Positions 17,891 to 26,609 are shown, numbered from the stretch's first letter. The stretch: 64,000 nucleotides of DNA from Nocardiopsis sp. TSRI0078 (GCF_001905145.1 NZ_LWLB01000035.1:62001-126000), one strand, 5' to 3'. Notes: generated by a model from the sequence alone, not told the origin. Translations and numbers: made by a program.

Positions 17891-18580
17891 TCAGTCCGGC
17901 TCCAGGAGTGCGCGACCGGCGATCCTGACCTCGGTGAACCCGGTCCCGACGGGGACCAGGAACAGGATGTGCGTGGTGACGGTCTCCCCGGGGTTGATGT
18001 CGTCCCAGAAGTAGTCCCACGCCACGGTGATCTCGGCGTCGATGTCGTTGGCGTACTCCAGGCCGTCGGTGGTCAGGCCGGTGGTCCCGTAGGTGTCGAA
18101 GACCGCCGGCCCGCTCCCCTGGTTGGTCACGTGGAGCCGGTAGATGTGGAACTCCATGCCCGAGGGCGCGGTGTCGGAGGACCCCATCCCGTCGGTGACG
18201 GTGGTGTCGGTGTAGGCCTTCTCGACCTCCACGAGGAAGGTGTCGAACTCGGTGGAGGCCCCGTTGTAGGACTCCGGCGGCACCGGCTCCGGGGCGGCGC
18301 CCGCCCCGCCCTCCCCGGTCCCGGGTTCGTCCCGCTCGGGCTCCGTACCCGGCGGCTCCCCGCTCGGCTCCTCCCCCGGTTCCCCTCCCGGCTCCCGCGC
18401 GGTGCCCGGTTCGGCCTCCTCCTCCGCGACCACCCGGAGGTGCGGAAGCGGGACGCTCGCCAGAGCGAGGAGCATGACGATGCAGCCGAGCACGGCCAGG
18501 AACACGGCGACGGGGATGGCGAGGACCCGGACGAGGAAGCCGGGTCCCCGGGGCGGTGGTTGCGGACCGGTGGTGCTCAT
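17891..18580 (-). CDS. Membrane-anchored protein with DUF4352-like extracellular domain
   Basis: 229 residues. One membrane segment (about residues 15-43) is followed by a Glu/Pro/Gly-rich linker (45-95) and a C-terminal domain with HIYRLHVTNQGSGPAVFD and FWDDINPGETVTTHILFLVP. That pattern fits the immunoglobulin-like DUF4352 domain of secreted actinobacterial proteins. Function unknown, probably extracytoplasmic. Start uncertain: ATG 18580 has no clear Shine-Dalgarno, and TTG 18595 is in frame. Confidence 0.7.
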   Translation of the reverse strand: MSTTGPQPPPRGPGFLVRVLAIPVAVFLAVLGCIVMLLALASVPLPHLRVVAEEEAEPGTAREPGGEPGEEPSGEPPGTEPERDEPGTGEGGAGAAPEPVPPESYNGASTEFDTFLVEVEKAYTDTTVTDGMGSSDTAPSGMEFHIYRLHVTNQGSGPAVFDTYGTTGLTTDGLEYANDIDAEITVAWDYFWDDINPGETVTTHILFLVPVGTGFTEVRIAGRALLEPD

Positions 18581-18683
18581 GCTGGTGTGACGCAAGGCAC
18601 GTGCGGTTCATTCCGGTTGCGACCGATTTTTCCTGTTCAGGGCCCGACCGACGCGTTCCGGCCGGGCCCCTCCGCCGGAACCG

Positions 18684-19604
18684 TCAGACGGTGAGGACGA
18701 TCTTCCCCCGGGTACGGCCGGCCTGGTTCAGACGCCACGCGTCGGCCGCCTCGGCGAGCGGGAACTCGCGGTCCACGTGCACGGTGAGCCCGCCGCCGTC
18801 GGCCATGCGGGCCAGTTCGGCGAGGTCGGCGGAGTCCGGGCGCACCCACAGCCAGTGGCCGCCCTGCTCCTGGATCTCGGGGTCGGCGATGGACACGACC
18901 CTGTCGGCGCCGCCCACCAGGGGCAGCGACTCCCCGGCGACCCCGCCGCCGACGAAGTCGAGCACCGCGTCGACCCCGTCCGGGGCCAGGGCGCGGACCC
19001 GATCGTTGAGGCCGTCGCCGTAGACCACCGGCTCGGCGCCCAGGGAGCGCAGGAAGTCGTGGTTGCGCTCGCTGGCGGTGCCGATGACCCGGGCCCCGCG
19101 GGCGACGGCGATCTGGACGCCGAACGACCCGACGCCGCCCGCCGCGGCGTGGATGAGCACCGTGTCACCGGAGCCGACCCCCACCCGTTCGACGGACTGG
19201 TGGGCGGTGAGGCCGGCGAGCGGGACCCCGGCGGCCTGCTGCCAGCTCAGCGACCTCGGCTTGGGCGCGATCATGCGTACGTTGGCCGACACGAGCTCGG
19301 CGTAGGTGCCGTTCTTGGCCCAGTCCTTGCGGAGGTAGCCGTAGACCTCGTCCCCGACCTGGTACTCGTGCGCGTCGGGCCCGACCGCCTCGACGACGCC
19401 GGCGACGTCCCATCCGGGGATGAACGGGAAGTCCGCCTCCATGAGGGCGTCGAGCCCCCCGGAGGCGAGCTTCCAGTCGACGGGGTTGACCCCCGCGGCC
19501 CTCACCCTGATCAGAACCTCGCTCGGCGCGACCTTGGGGTCGGGAAGCTCCTCCAGGGAGAGGTCGTCAGCGGATCCGTACTGCTGCAGTGCGATTGCCT
19601 TCAT
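18684..19604 (-). CDS. NADP-dependent quinone/alcohol oxidoreductase (zinc-independent MDR)
   Basis: 306 residues, medium-chain dehydrogenase/reductase of the quinone oxidoreductase branch. It begins MKAIALQQYGSADDL, has AGVNPVDWKLASG and the nucleotide-binding HAAAGGVGSFGVQIAVARGA, and ends GRTRGKIVLTV. The structural-zinc cysteine cluster of alcohol dehydrogenases is absent. Substrate not predictable; many such enzymes reduce quinones or enones. ATG 19604 fits the family start. A single gene between unrelated neighbours. Confidence 0.9.
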   Translation of the reverse strand: MKAIALQQYGSADDLSLEELPDPKVAPSEVLIRVRAAGVNPVDWKLASGGLDALMEADFPFIPGWDVAGVVEAVGPDAHEYQVGDEVYGYLRKDWAKNGTYAELVSANVRMIAPKPRSLSWQQAAGVPLAGLTAHQSVERVGVGSGDTVLIHAAAGGVGSFGVQIAVARGARVIGTASERNHDFLRSLGAEPVVYGDGLNDRVRALAPDGVDAVLDFVGGGVAGESLPLVGGADRVVSIADPEIQEQGGHWLWVRPDSADLAELARMADGGGLTVHVDREFPLAEAADAWRLNQAGRTRGKIVLTV

Positions 19605-19723
19605 GTAACCGACAGCGGTTGCCCCAGGCGGTTCATTCCGCGACACGCCGCAACGTGCCGGAGCACACCCGGGGCCCGGCGGGACGTACCCGCCGGGCCC
19701 CGCCGGTGCGGTTCCGCCGGGGG

Positions 19724-20434
19724 TCAGCCCATACCGGCGGCGAGGCGCTCGTCGTGCAGGCGCTCCCCCCAGGACGGGGCGAGCGGAGCCAGCTGGCCCA
19801 CCCTCCAGCGCAGCAGCAGGTCGGCCAGCTCAGGGTTGCGGGGCAGGGCCGGCCCGTGCAGGTAGGTGCCCAGCACCTGTCCCTGGTAGGCGCCCTCGGT
19901 GCGCTCGTCGTTGCCGATGCCGCGCACCGTGGTGGACAGCGGCCTGGCCGACGGGCCGATGGCCGTGCGGCCCTGGTGGTTCTCGAAGCCGGTGATCCGG
20001 CCCACGCCCAGGGCCGGCTCCACGTCCGCGACGATCTCGCCGACCGCGCGGGTCTGGCCGCGTCCGCTGCGGATGTCGAGGATGCCCACGCCCGGGAGCG
20101 GGTTGGACTCGTCGTCGCCGTAGGACTCGCCGATGATCTGGTATCCGGCGCACACCGCGAACACGCAGGCGCCACTGGCCGCGGCGCGGGCCAGGCCGCC
20201 GTCGGCGCGCAGGCGCTCGGCCGCCAGGATCTGCGGGCGGTCCTCGCCGCCGCCGAGCAGGTAGATGTCTCCCTGCGCGGGTACGGGGTCGCTGGAGTGG
20301 ACGTGCACGATCTCGGTGGGGATGCCGCGCAGCTCGGCCCGGCGCTTGAGGATCAGCACGTTGCCCTGGTCGCCGTAGGTGCTCAGCAGGTCGGGGTAGA
20401 TCCACACGATCCGCAGAGCGCTGGTGTTCGTCAT
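19724..20434 (-). CDS. gatD: Lipid II isoglutaminyl synthase, glutamine amidotransferase subunit
   Basis: 236 residues. GatD of the MurT/GatD complex, which amidates the alpha-carboxyl of D-Glu in the lipid II stem peptide to D-isoglutamine. Cys95 in FAVCAGYQIIGE is the glutaminase nucleophile and His193 in LGTYLHGP its partner. The fold is the CobQ/CobB-like class I amidotransferase. It starts 12 bp after murT on the same strand, so the two subunits are made together. Confidence 0.93.
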   Translation of the reverse strand: MTNTSALRIVWIYPDLLSTYGDQGNVLILKRRAELRGIPTEIVHVHSSDPVPAQGDIYLLGGGEDRPQILAAERLRADGGLARAAASGACVFAVCAGYQIIGESYGDDESNPLPGVGILDIRSGRGQTRAVGEIVADVEPALGVGRITGFENHQGRTAIGPSARPLSTTVRGIGNDERTEGAYQGQVLGTYLHGPALPRNPELADLLLRWRVGQLAPLAPSWGERLHDERLAAGMG

Positions 20435-20446
20435 GGGTCCTTCTCC

Positions 20447-21703
20447 CTACTGGACGCGGCCGTAGGCCGTGCGGATCTGCTGGAAGGCGGTGTAGTTGGC
20501 GATGAGGTCGACCTTGGTGATGTCGGGCTGCTCCGCCTTGAGGCGGCCCAGGACCTCGTCCACCCGGTCGGCCACCTCGAACTGGACGCCGTCGGTCTCC
20601 AGGCGCAGCGCGAGGTCGGTGCGGCGCTCGCCCATGACGAACACGCGGCGGCCGCGCAGCACGGTGTAGTCGACGTCCCACAGCCAGGAGGTGTCCTTGC
20701 CGTCGGGGACCTGCGCGTTGACCGCGAGGATCACCGGCGTGCGGGGCGGGTCCAGGACCGCGAAGGACTCCAGCCATCCGGCGGGGTTCTTGGAGAGCAG
20801 CAGGCGCACCTCGACGCCCATGGTCACCACGGAGGTGTAGCGGCCCGCGACCGAGGTGATCTCGCGCAGCCGCTCCACGGTGCGCTCGGGGTGGATGCCG
20901 TACCCGGCGGCGGTCGCCGCGGCGATCGCGGCGTTGGAGCGGTTGGCGTCACCGGGCAGGTTCAGCCGCAGCTTGACGCGCTGTCCCTCCGGGGTGACGA
21001 GGACGTCGGAGTCGTTGTCCACCGCCCAGGTGGTCTGGGGCCTGGTCAGTCCGCACTCGGGGCACTCCCAGTGCGGGTCGACGTCGCGCTTGAGGTGGCC
21101 GCCGCACTCGGGGCAGCACCAGGAGTCCTCCTTCCAGCGCTGGCCCGCGGAGACCCAGGTGGCGTTGGGCGCGCCCAGGCCCGCCCAGGCCACGAGCGGG
21201 TCGTCGGCGTTGGCGATGACGTGGGCGTTGCTCTTGCCCAGGGCGATGCGCCACTTCTTGGCGAGCAGGTTGATCTCCGAGGCGCGGTCCATCTGGTCGC
21301 GGCTCAGGTTCATCAGCACCACGAACGCGGGCTGGGTGGCGAGGAGGACCTGGGGGAGGTACTTCTCGTCGACCTCCAGCACGCCGTTGACGGCGGACTG
21401 GTTGTCGGACAGCGCGGTGATGTGCCCGGTGGGCATGTTCGCGCCGTACTCGTTGGTGGCCACGTCGCCGAACTCGCGCAGGGCCTGCGCGATGAGCCTG
21501 GTGGTGGTGGTCTTGCCGTTGGTGGCGCTGACCAGGGTGAGCCTGCGGCCCCGGGCGAGCTTGGCGAGCAGGTCGGGTTCGACCTTGAGCGCCACCCGGC
21601 CACCGATCACGGAGCCGTCTCCCCGCCCGGTGGCACGGGACAGGCCGGCTGCGCTCCTTCCCAGAACAGAGGCCAGTTGGGCGCGCAAGGGAAGCTCGCT
21701 CAT
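20447..21703 (-). CDS. murT: Lipid II isoglutaminyl synthase, ligase subunit MurT
   Basis: 418 residues, Mur ligase-like with DUF1727 at the C-terminus. The P-loop SATNGKTTTTRL is at 59-70. Two CPEC pairs (197-200 and 214-217) form the zinc ribbon inserted in the middle domain, typical of MurT. WDVDYTVL near the C-terminus carries the Asp proposed to complete the GatD catalytic triad. ATG 21703 has GGAG just upstream; the frame runs further back but without homology. Partner of gatD downstream. Confidence 0.94.
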   Translation of the reverse strand: MSELPLRAQLASVLGRSAAGLSRATGRGDGSVIGGRVALKVEPDLLAKLARGRRLTLVSATNGKTTTTRLIAQALREFGDVATNEYGANMPTGHITALSDNQSAVNGVLEVDEKYLPQVLLATQPAFVVLMNLSRDQMDRASEINLLAKKWRIALGKSNAHVIANADDPLVAWAGLGAPNATWVSAGQRWKEDSWCCPECGGHLKRDVDPHWECPECGLTRPQTTWAVDNDSDVLVTPEGQRVKLRLNLPGDANRSNAAIAAATAAGYGIHPERTVERLREITSVAGRYTSVVTMGVEVRLLLSKNPAGWLESFAVLDPPRTPVILAVNAQVPDGKDTSWLWDVDYTVLRGRRVFVMGERRTDLALRLETDGVQFEVADRVDEVLGRLKAEQPDITKVDLIANYTAFQQIRTAYGRVQ

Positions 21704-21725
21704 CTCATTCTCCAGAATTGCTGGA

Positions 21726-23963
21726 TCACCTGCGCCGTTCGCTCCTGGGAGGCGGCGGGCGATGTGTCGGGCCAAGCCTATTGTCCACCTTGGGACGGCT
21801 TCGCCAGTCCAAGCGCTCGGGCGGCGGACCGAGGTTGGGCGGCATCTGGCCGTCGGGTCCCACCTGCTCGGGGGAGCCACTCCCGAGGGCGGCTCCGTCC
21901 GGCGTGTCGGGGGTGGCGGGCCCCGGGGCCACGATGCGCGGGCGGCCGCCCGCGGTGCGACGTCCGCTCCCGGCCCGGTTTCCGGCCGCGGTGCCACCGT
22001 CACCAACGTCCGGGCCGGCGGCGGTGTTCCGGGAGTCGTCCACCGTGGCGAGGGTGGCCGTGGACAGGGTGAGGATACCCGGGTTGGTGTCGGCCAGCAC
22101 GGGGCCGTCGGCGGTCAGGACCAGTGCCGCCGTGGAGGGCAGTCCGCGCAGCGACCCGGCGTCCAGGCCCCAGGTGCGGACGGGTCGGGCGCCGCCGTCC
22201 CCGGCGGTGGCGGGCGCGTCGGCCTCGGCGGCCTGCGCGGTGGCCCGGCCCCATGCGGTGGCGGATCTCACATGCCGGACGAGGTCGAGGGGGGCGAGCG
22301 CGGCGGCCGCGTTGCGGATCACCGCGCCGGACTCGGTGTGGGGGGAGGGGAAGAACCGGTCGTCGGCCTCCACCTCGGCGTCGGGGTCCTCCCCCGACCC
22401 GGCCACCGGGTCGCCCACGGCCTCGCCGACCACTTCGGTGAGCCGGTGCAGCCGCAGCCCGTCGGGGCCGTGCCCGGCGACACCGGGAGCGGCGGCCACG
22501 GCGCGGGCGACGGCCTCGGCCGAGCCGCCGCCCTGGCGCATCACCACCGGCAGGCATGCGGGGTCGGAGAAGCGGGCGAGGGCGGCGGGCGTGGCCGCGC
22601 GGAACATCAGGACCACCTCCACCCCGCTGTCGGCCGCGGCGGCGAGGACCTGGTCCACCTCCCCGGGCGGGAGGGTCTCGGCACCGCAGACCACCACGGT
22701 GCGGGTGCGCTCCGGACGTGCCCGGGCGCGTCCGCCACCCACGGTCCTGGGCTCCTCGGGCACCTCCAGCAGCTCGCTGAGCGCGGACACGGCGTAGGTG
22801 CCGTAGACGCGCGCGGCGGCCCTGCCGGAGGCCCGGTCCGTGGAGATGATCTTGACCTGGGCGTACTCGGCGCCGTCCGCGCGGGTGCCGACGGCCTCGA
22901 AGGGGCTGAGACGGCGTTCGAGCTCCCAGGCGCGCCTGCGGATGGCGGGGCCGTCGGCGCAGCGCTCACGTACCCGGACGCGCTGCGCCGGGGTGAGCAG
23001 TGCGAGCGCGGGGTCGTCCTCGGCCGCGTCGTCCTCGGGGGTGAGGAGCGCGCGCAGGCCGCCGATGAGCTCGGCGATCCCGGCACGCGGTCCCAGGACC
23101 TCCAGCAGGCGCAGCAGGAGGGTCTCGTCCGCGTCGGCTCCGTCGGTGCCGGTGCCGGTGCCGGTGTCTCCGGAGGCGGCCGCGACGGCGGAGAGGATAC
23201 GGGCGCGCTGGCCCGCGTCCAGGTTGGTGCCCAGGGTCATCCGGGGCAGGTCGGCGGGAAGCACCCAGCGGCGCGGGGCGACGGCGCAGCGGCGTGCCAG
23301 CCGGACGAGCTCGCGGACCACCGAGCGGCCGGTGAGGTCGACGACGGTGAGGTCGCCGCCCTCGCGCAGGCGGGAGACACCGATGGTGGTGAGCAGCGCG
23401 GACCATCCGGCCTCGTCGCCGCCGACCACGACGACGGTGCCGGCGTCGGCGGTCACCCCGTACCAGAGCGGCTGCGCCTCGTAGGCGCGGGCGGCGGCCT
23501 GCCACTCGGTGTACCTGCGGGCGTGCTCGCGCTGCCGCTCGTGCAGGGCGCGGTCGCGTTCCTCGCGTTCGGCGGCCAGGCGCTCGCGGGCCCGCTCCAG
23601 CCGTTCGGCGACGACCCGGCGGCTCTGGAGCAGGGCGAAGGAGACGGGAGCGGCGATGGCGGCGCAGGCGAACACGCCGCCGAGGGCGAAGCTGCCGGGG
23701 AGGATGCGCAGCGTCCACAGAAGCGGGAACAGCAGGGCGAACAGGGCGAGCCCGGCCAGGGCGAAGTAGAGCGGCCGGTTGGTCTGGGCCTCACCGTGGC
23801 GCTGGGCGGCGATCCACTCCTCACTGAGGGTCTCGGCGTCGGTCGGCGCCGGACGGCGCGGCGCCGGGCCCGGGTGCGGCAGGAGCACGGTGTGCCGCCA
23901 GCCGACGTAGGTACGTCCGGCCTCGCCTCGGTGTGATGCGCCGCCTGACCGGGGGTTGGGCAC
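21726..23963 (-). CDS. Large two-TM membrane protein of unknown function
   Basis: 745 residues, not recognised. Two adjacent hydrophobic segments at about 64-86 and 91-113 are followed by a charged coiled-coil stretch (115-165, ERLERARERLAAEREERDR). A large cytoplasmic part begins with VVVVGGDEAGWSALLTTIG (near 185), which resembles a degenerate nucleotide-binding strand-loop-helix but lacks the P-loop Lys. The C-terminal 100 residues are Pro/Gly/Arg-rich and probably disordered. GTG 23963 was chosen because AGGAGGT lies 9 bases upstream. It ends just before murT on the same strand, so it may be linked to cell-wall synthesis; that is positional only. Confidence 0.7.
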   Translation of the reverse strand: MPNPRSGGASHRGEAGRTYVGWRHTVLLPHPGPAPRRPAPTDAETLSEEWIAAQRHGEAQTNRPLYFALAGLALFALLFPLLWTLRILPGSFALGGVFACAAIAAPVSFALLQSRRVVAERLERARERLAAEREERDRALHERQREHARRYTEWQAAARAYEAQPLWYGVTADAGTVVVVGGDEAGWSALLTTIGVSRLREGGDLTVVDLTGRSVVRELVRLARRCAVAPRRWVLPADLPRMTLGTNLDAGQRARILSAVAAASGDTGTGTGTDGADADETLLLRLLEVLGPRAGIAELIGGLRALLTPEDDAAEDDPALALLTPAQRVRVRERCADGPAIRRRAWELERRLSPFEAVGTRADGAEYAQVKIISTDRASGRAAARVYGTYAVSALSELLEVPEEPRTVGGGRARARPERTRTVVVCGAETLPPGEVDQVLAAAADSGVEVVLMFRAATPAALARFSDPACLPVVMRQGGGSAEAVARAVAAAPGVAGHGPDGLRLHRLTEVVGEAVGDPVAGSGEDPDAEVEADDRFFPSPHTESGAVIRNAAAALAPLDLVRHVRSATAWGRATAQAAEADAPATAGDGGARPVRTWGLDAGSLRGLPSTAALVLTADGPVLADTNPGILTLSTATLATVDDSRNTAAGPDVGDGGTAAGNRAGSGRRTAGGRPRIVAPGPATPDTPDGAALGSGSPEQVGPDGQMPPNLGPPPERLDWRSRPKVDNRLGPTHRPPPPRSERRR

Positions 23964-24100
23964 CGTCCGAACACCTCCTGGCCGGCCGTCGTGGGTGCGG
24001 CCGGGGACTCGTCCATGCGGGGGCTCCGACCGGGGCCGGAGTGTGGGCAGAATGCTGTCACCCGCCCCGCGTGTTTGTCACGGCCTCGGGCACAGAAGGC

Positions 24101-24143
24101 GGGGCGCCGGCGCCGGACGGTTCCCCGTCGGCACCGGCGCCCC
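24101..24143 (-). terminator. Hairpin after the sseC-like gene
   Basis: A nearly perfect GC-rich inverted repeat (24101-24120 with 24125-24143, four-base loop), 30 bp beyond the stop of the DUF1416 gene. The placement fits termination of the DUF4395-cysA-sseC operon. Confidence 0.6.
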
Positions 24144-24173
24144 GTGCGCCCGCTGTCCGCTGTCGCGGCCCGT

Positions 24174-24479
24174 CTAGGCCTGGACCTGCAGGTCGATGAC
24201 CTTGCCCACCTCGGCCTGCACCGTGTACTCGGCGGTGAAGCCCTTGGAGGCCAGCACGCGGACCTTCCAGGACCCGTCGGCGGCGAAGAAGCGGAACGTG
24301 CCCTCCTCGCCGGTGGCCACCTCTCCGACGAAGTCGTCGGAGGAGTTGAGCAGACGGGCGTAGGCCCCGCGCAGCGGCTCGCCGTCACGGGTCACCGTGC
24401 CCTGGATGACCGCCTGGTTGCCCGCGTCGACGTCGGCGAGGGCGACGCCGCCGACCGGTGCTCCGCAGCTGTCGCTCAC
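24174..24479 (-). CDS. sseC: DUF1416 protein (SseC-like)
   Basis: 101 residues, a small beta-sandwich domain (VIQGTVTRDGEPLRGAYARL, ending KVIDLQVQA) of the DUF1416/SseC family that accompanies thiosulfate sulfurtransferase in mycobacteria and streptomycetes. GTG 24479 overlaps the stop of the sulfurtransferase gene by four bases (GTGA), so translation is probably coupled. Role in sulfur transfer is assumed from the constant pairing, not shown. Confidence 0.88.
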   Translation of the reverse strand: MSDSCGAPVGGVALADVDAGNQAVIQGTVTRDGEPLRGAYARLLNSSDDFVGEVATGEEGTFRFFAADGSWKVRVLASKGFTAEYTVQAEVGKVIDLQVQA

Positions 24480-25321
24480 TTGGCCTCGGCCTCCCCCAGC
24501 TCGACCGGGACGCCCACCAGGGAGCCGTACTCGGTCCACGAGCCGTCGTAGTTCTTGACGTTCTCCAGCCCCAGGATCTCGTGCAGGGCGAACCAGGTGT
24601 GCGAGGAGCGCTCGCCGATCCGGCAGTAGGCGATGATGTCCTTGTCCAGGTCCACCCCGGCCTCGGTGTAGAGCTCGCGCAGCTCTTCGGCGCTCTTGAA
24701 GGTGCCGTCCTCGTTGGCGGTCTTGGCCCACGGGATGTTGCGCGCGGTCGGGATGTGGCCGGGACGCTGCGAGGTCTCCTGCGGCAGGTGCGCGGGAGCG
24801 AGCAGCTTGCCGGTGAACTCGTCGGGCGAGCGCACGTCCACCAGGTCCTTGGCGCCGATGGCCTGGACGACCTCGTCGCGGAAGGCGCGGATCGAGGAGT
24901 CCTGCTCCTTGGCGGTGTACTGGGTGGGGGCCCGGTCCGGAACCTCCTCGACCAGCTCACGGGAGTCGAGCTCCCACTTCTTGCGGCCGCCGTCCAGCAG
25001 CCGGACGCTGTCGTGGCCGTAGAGCTTGAAGTACCAGTACGCGTAGGCGGCGAACCAGTTGTTGTTGCCGCCGTACAGGATGACCTGGTCGTCGTTGCCG
25101 ATGCCCTTGGCGGACAGCAGCTTCTCGAAGCCGGTGCGGTCCACGAAGTCACGGCGGACCGGGTCCTGGAGGTCCGTCTTCCAGTCGATCTTGACGGCGC
25201 CGCGAATGTGCCCCTTGTCGTAGGCGGACGTGTCCTCGTCGACCTCGACGAGGACCACGTTGTCGTCGTCCAGGTGAGCCTCCACCCAGTCGGCGTCCAC
25301 GAGGACGTCGGAGCGGCTCAT
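24476..25321 (-). CDS. cysA: Thiosulfate sulfurtransferase (two-domain rhodanese, CysA/SseA type)
   Basis: 281 residues with two rhodanese domains. The N-terminal domain is inactive-like; the C-terminal one carries Cys233 in AYCRIGERSSHTWF, the persulfide-forming active site. The expected reaction is transfer of sulfane sulfur from thiosulfate to an acceptor thiol. It lies between a DUF4395 membrane protein and SseC, as in the mycobacterial sseC-cysA-thiX set. The Cys-rich leader peptide upstream (25906-25992) suggests control by cysteine supply. Confidence 0.93.
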   Translation of the reverse strand: MSRSDVLVDADWVEAHLDDDNVVLVEVDEDTSAYDKGHIRGAVKIDWKTDLQDPVRRDFVDRTGFEKLLSAKGIGNDDQVILYGGNNNWFAAYAYWYFKLYGHDSVRLLDGGRKKWELDSRELVEEVPDRAPTQYTAKEQDSSIRAFRDEVVQAIGAKDLVDVRSPDEFTGKLLAPAHLPQETSQRPGHIPTARNIPWAKTANEDGTFKSAEELRELYTEAGVDLDKDIIAYCRIGERSSHTWFALHEILGLENVKNYDGSWTEYGSLVGVPVELGEAEAK

Positions 25322-25400
25322 AGGGAACCTCCTGTGTTTCTTGTGCGGTGTCGCGTGTACGTCGGTGCTCCCGGGGTCGGCCGCCCCGGGAGGAGGGGGG

Positions 25401-25823
25401 TCAGGCCGTCCTCCCCGACGCCAGCAGGCGTCGGCCGAGAAGGTAGGTCTCGCATCCGGCGCAGTAGCCGAACGCGGCGCTGAGGAAGGCGGCGAAGAGT
25501 GCGAGGGCGGTCGCGGCGATACCGAGCCACTCGGGGCCCGCCAGGTATCCGACGAGTCCGAGAGCGGCGAAGGCGAGTCCCACTCCCTGTGCGAACCGGG
25601 GAGGCCGGGCGTCCTCCGACGAGGCCGCAGGGCCGAGCCGGGGCCGTACGACGAAGGCGAACAACAGGCCGTAGGGCGATCGTCGGACCCCCATGGCCAC
25701 CGCGACGGCGAAGACCAGCGCCTGGAAACCGAGAACCCAGGGGTTGCCGGTGGCGAGGGCCGTGGCCAGTACGAGGGTGGTCAGGGCAGCCGCGAAACGC
25801 TGCCCGCGAGGGTCGACCTGCAT
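25401..25823 (-). CDS. DUF4395 membrane protein
   Basis: 140 residues with four hydrophobic segments (about 10-25, 28-45, 78-97 and 99-118). It starts MQVDPRGQRFAAALTTLVL and ends near GYCAGCETYLLGRR, whose CxxC is conserved in DUF4395. The family sits beside rhodanese and thioredoxin genes and is presumed to handle sulfur or thiol compounds at the membrane. First gene after the leader peptide on the minus strand, 80 bp upstream of cysA. Confidence 0.85.
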   Translation of the reverse strand: MQVDPRGQRFAAALTTLVLATALATGNPWVLGFQALVFAVAVAMGVRRSPYGLLFAFVVRPRLGPAASSEDARPPRFAQGVGLAFAALGLVGYLAGPEWLGIAATALALFAAFLSAAFGYCAGCETYLLGRRLLASGRTA

Positions 25824-25878
25824 GGCGTGATGTCCCCAGCTGCGTACGAGGAGAACGAGGAACCGGTCGCACGGAGGA

Positions 25879-25905
25879 GGCGTGGGCCCTTGGGGGCCGT
25901 CCGCC
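25879..25905 (-). promoter_or_regulatory. Candidate attenuator hairpin after the leader peptide
   Basis: Minus-strand GC-rich inverted repeat GGCG...GGCCC-CCAA-GGGCC...CGCC at 25879-25905, beginning directly after the leader stop codon (25906-25908) and about 55 bp before the DUF4395 start. The position suits a ribosome-stalling-controlled structure. No alternative pairing was worked out. Confidence 0.4.
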
Positions 25906-25992
25906 CTAGGGACACAGACAGAGCGCGGCGGCGACGCGGCAGAAGTCCACCGCCCGTCGCTTCGTCAGATACGCGCTCGTCAAGGAAGTCAC
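25906..25992 (-). CDS. Cysteine-rich leader peptide of the sulfurtransferase operon
   Basis: 28-codon ORF from GTG 25992 to TAG 25906. It encodes a basic LTKRRAVDFCRVAAA core and ends LCLCP, with Cys at positions 18, 25 and 27. The core matches the short 'putative leader peptide' family seen upstream of sulfur genes in Actinobacteria, where ribosome pausing on Cys codons controls downstream expression. The start is likely leaderless: GTGACA and TAGCGT with an 18-bp spacer end 7 bases before the GTG. Downstream genes are DUF4395, cysA and sseC. Confidence 0.75.
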   Translation of the reverse strand: MTSLTSAYLTKRRAVDFCRVAAALCLCP

Positions 25993-25999
25993 ACCCCAG

Positions 26000-26029
26000 A
26001 CGCTACAGGCCCCGTTACGCGTTTGTCAC
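26000..26029 (-). promoter_or_regulatory. Promoter for the leader peptide and DUF4395-cysA-sseC
   Basis: Minus-strand -35 GTGACA at 26024-26029, an 18-bp spacer, and -10 TAGCGT at 26000-26005. Seven bases separate the -10 from GTG 25992, so the transcript probably starts at or next to the start codon, i.e. a leaderless mRNA. Confidence 0.6.
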
Positions 26030-26087
26030 GGGTGTGCTGGGTCACAGGGCGGTATCCGCCCCGGTGGGGCGTTCGTCGGGAGGGTGC

Positions 26088-26609
26088 TCAGGAGACCGCC
26101 GCGCCGATCGCGGCGATCACGTCCGGTTTGCGGGGCTGCCCGCCGGCCCGGCGCACCACACGCCCCGAGGCGTCCAGGACCAGGACAGTGGGGGTGCGCA
26201 AAATGTCCAGGCGGCGGACGAGGTCGAGCCTGGACTCGGCGTCCACCTCCACGTGCGCCACGCCCCCGACCATGTCCGCGACCTCGCCCAGGATCCGCCG
26301 GGTGGCCCGGCAGGGCTGGCAGAAGGCGGTGGAGAACTGCACGAGCGTGGCCCGCTCCCCCAGCGCCGCGCCGATGTCCTCGGCGGTGAGGACGCCGACC
26401 GCCGTGTCCTCGTCGGATCCGGCCATGTCCTCTCCTTCCCCCGGGGTGCTCTCCCTCCGGTGTACCGTCCATCGCCCGCCCGTGGGAACGGCGCGCCCGC
26501 GCGGGGGCGCCGGCGCGCGGAAGCGCCCCAGACCCCGCCGCCACACCAGTCCGGCGACGGTGGCCAGGAGCAGGGTCGTCGCGAGCACGACGACGCCGGG
26601 CAGGTCCAT
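26088..26609 (-). CDS. Membrane-anchored thioredoxin-family protein (ThiX-like)
   Basis: 173 residues. One N-terminal membrane segment (5-23), a linker, then a thioredoxin fold with CQPC at 97-100 in FSTAFCQPCRATRR and a cis-Pro in ILRTPTVLVLD. It corresponds to ThiX, which sits beside cysA and the LmeA gene in mycobacteria. ATG 26609 overlaps the stop of the DUF2993 gene by one base (TGATG), so the two are translationally coupled. The orientation of the domain relative to the membrane is unclear. Confidence 0.9.
   Translation of the reverse strand: MDLPGVVVLATTLLLATVAGLVWRRGLGRFRAPAPPRGRAVPTGGRWTVHRRESTPGEGEDMAGSDEDTAVGVLTAEDIGAALGERATLVQFSTAFCQPCRATRRILGEVADMVGGVAHVEVDAESRLDLVRRLDILRTPTVLVLDASGRVVRRAGGQPRKPDVIAAIGAAVS

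Noticed and set aside
20856..23936. 1026-residue open frame on the plus strand across murT and the membrane protein
   Set aside because: Shadow of two minus-strand genes; low-complexity Arg/Gly/Ala composition and no family motif.
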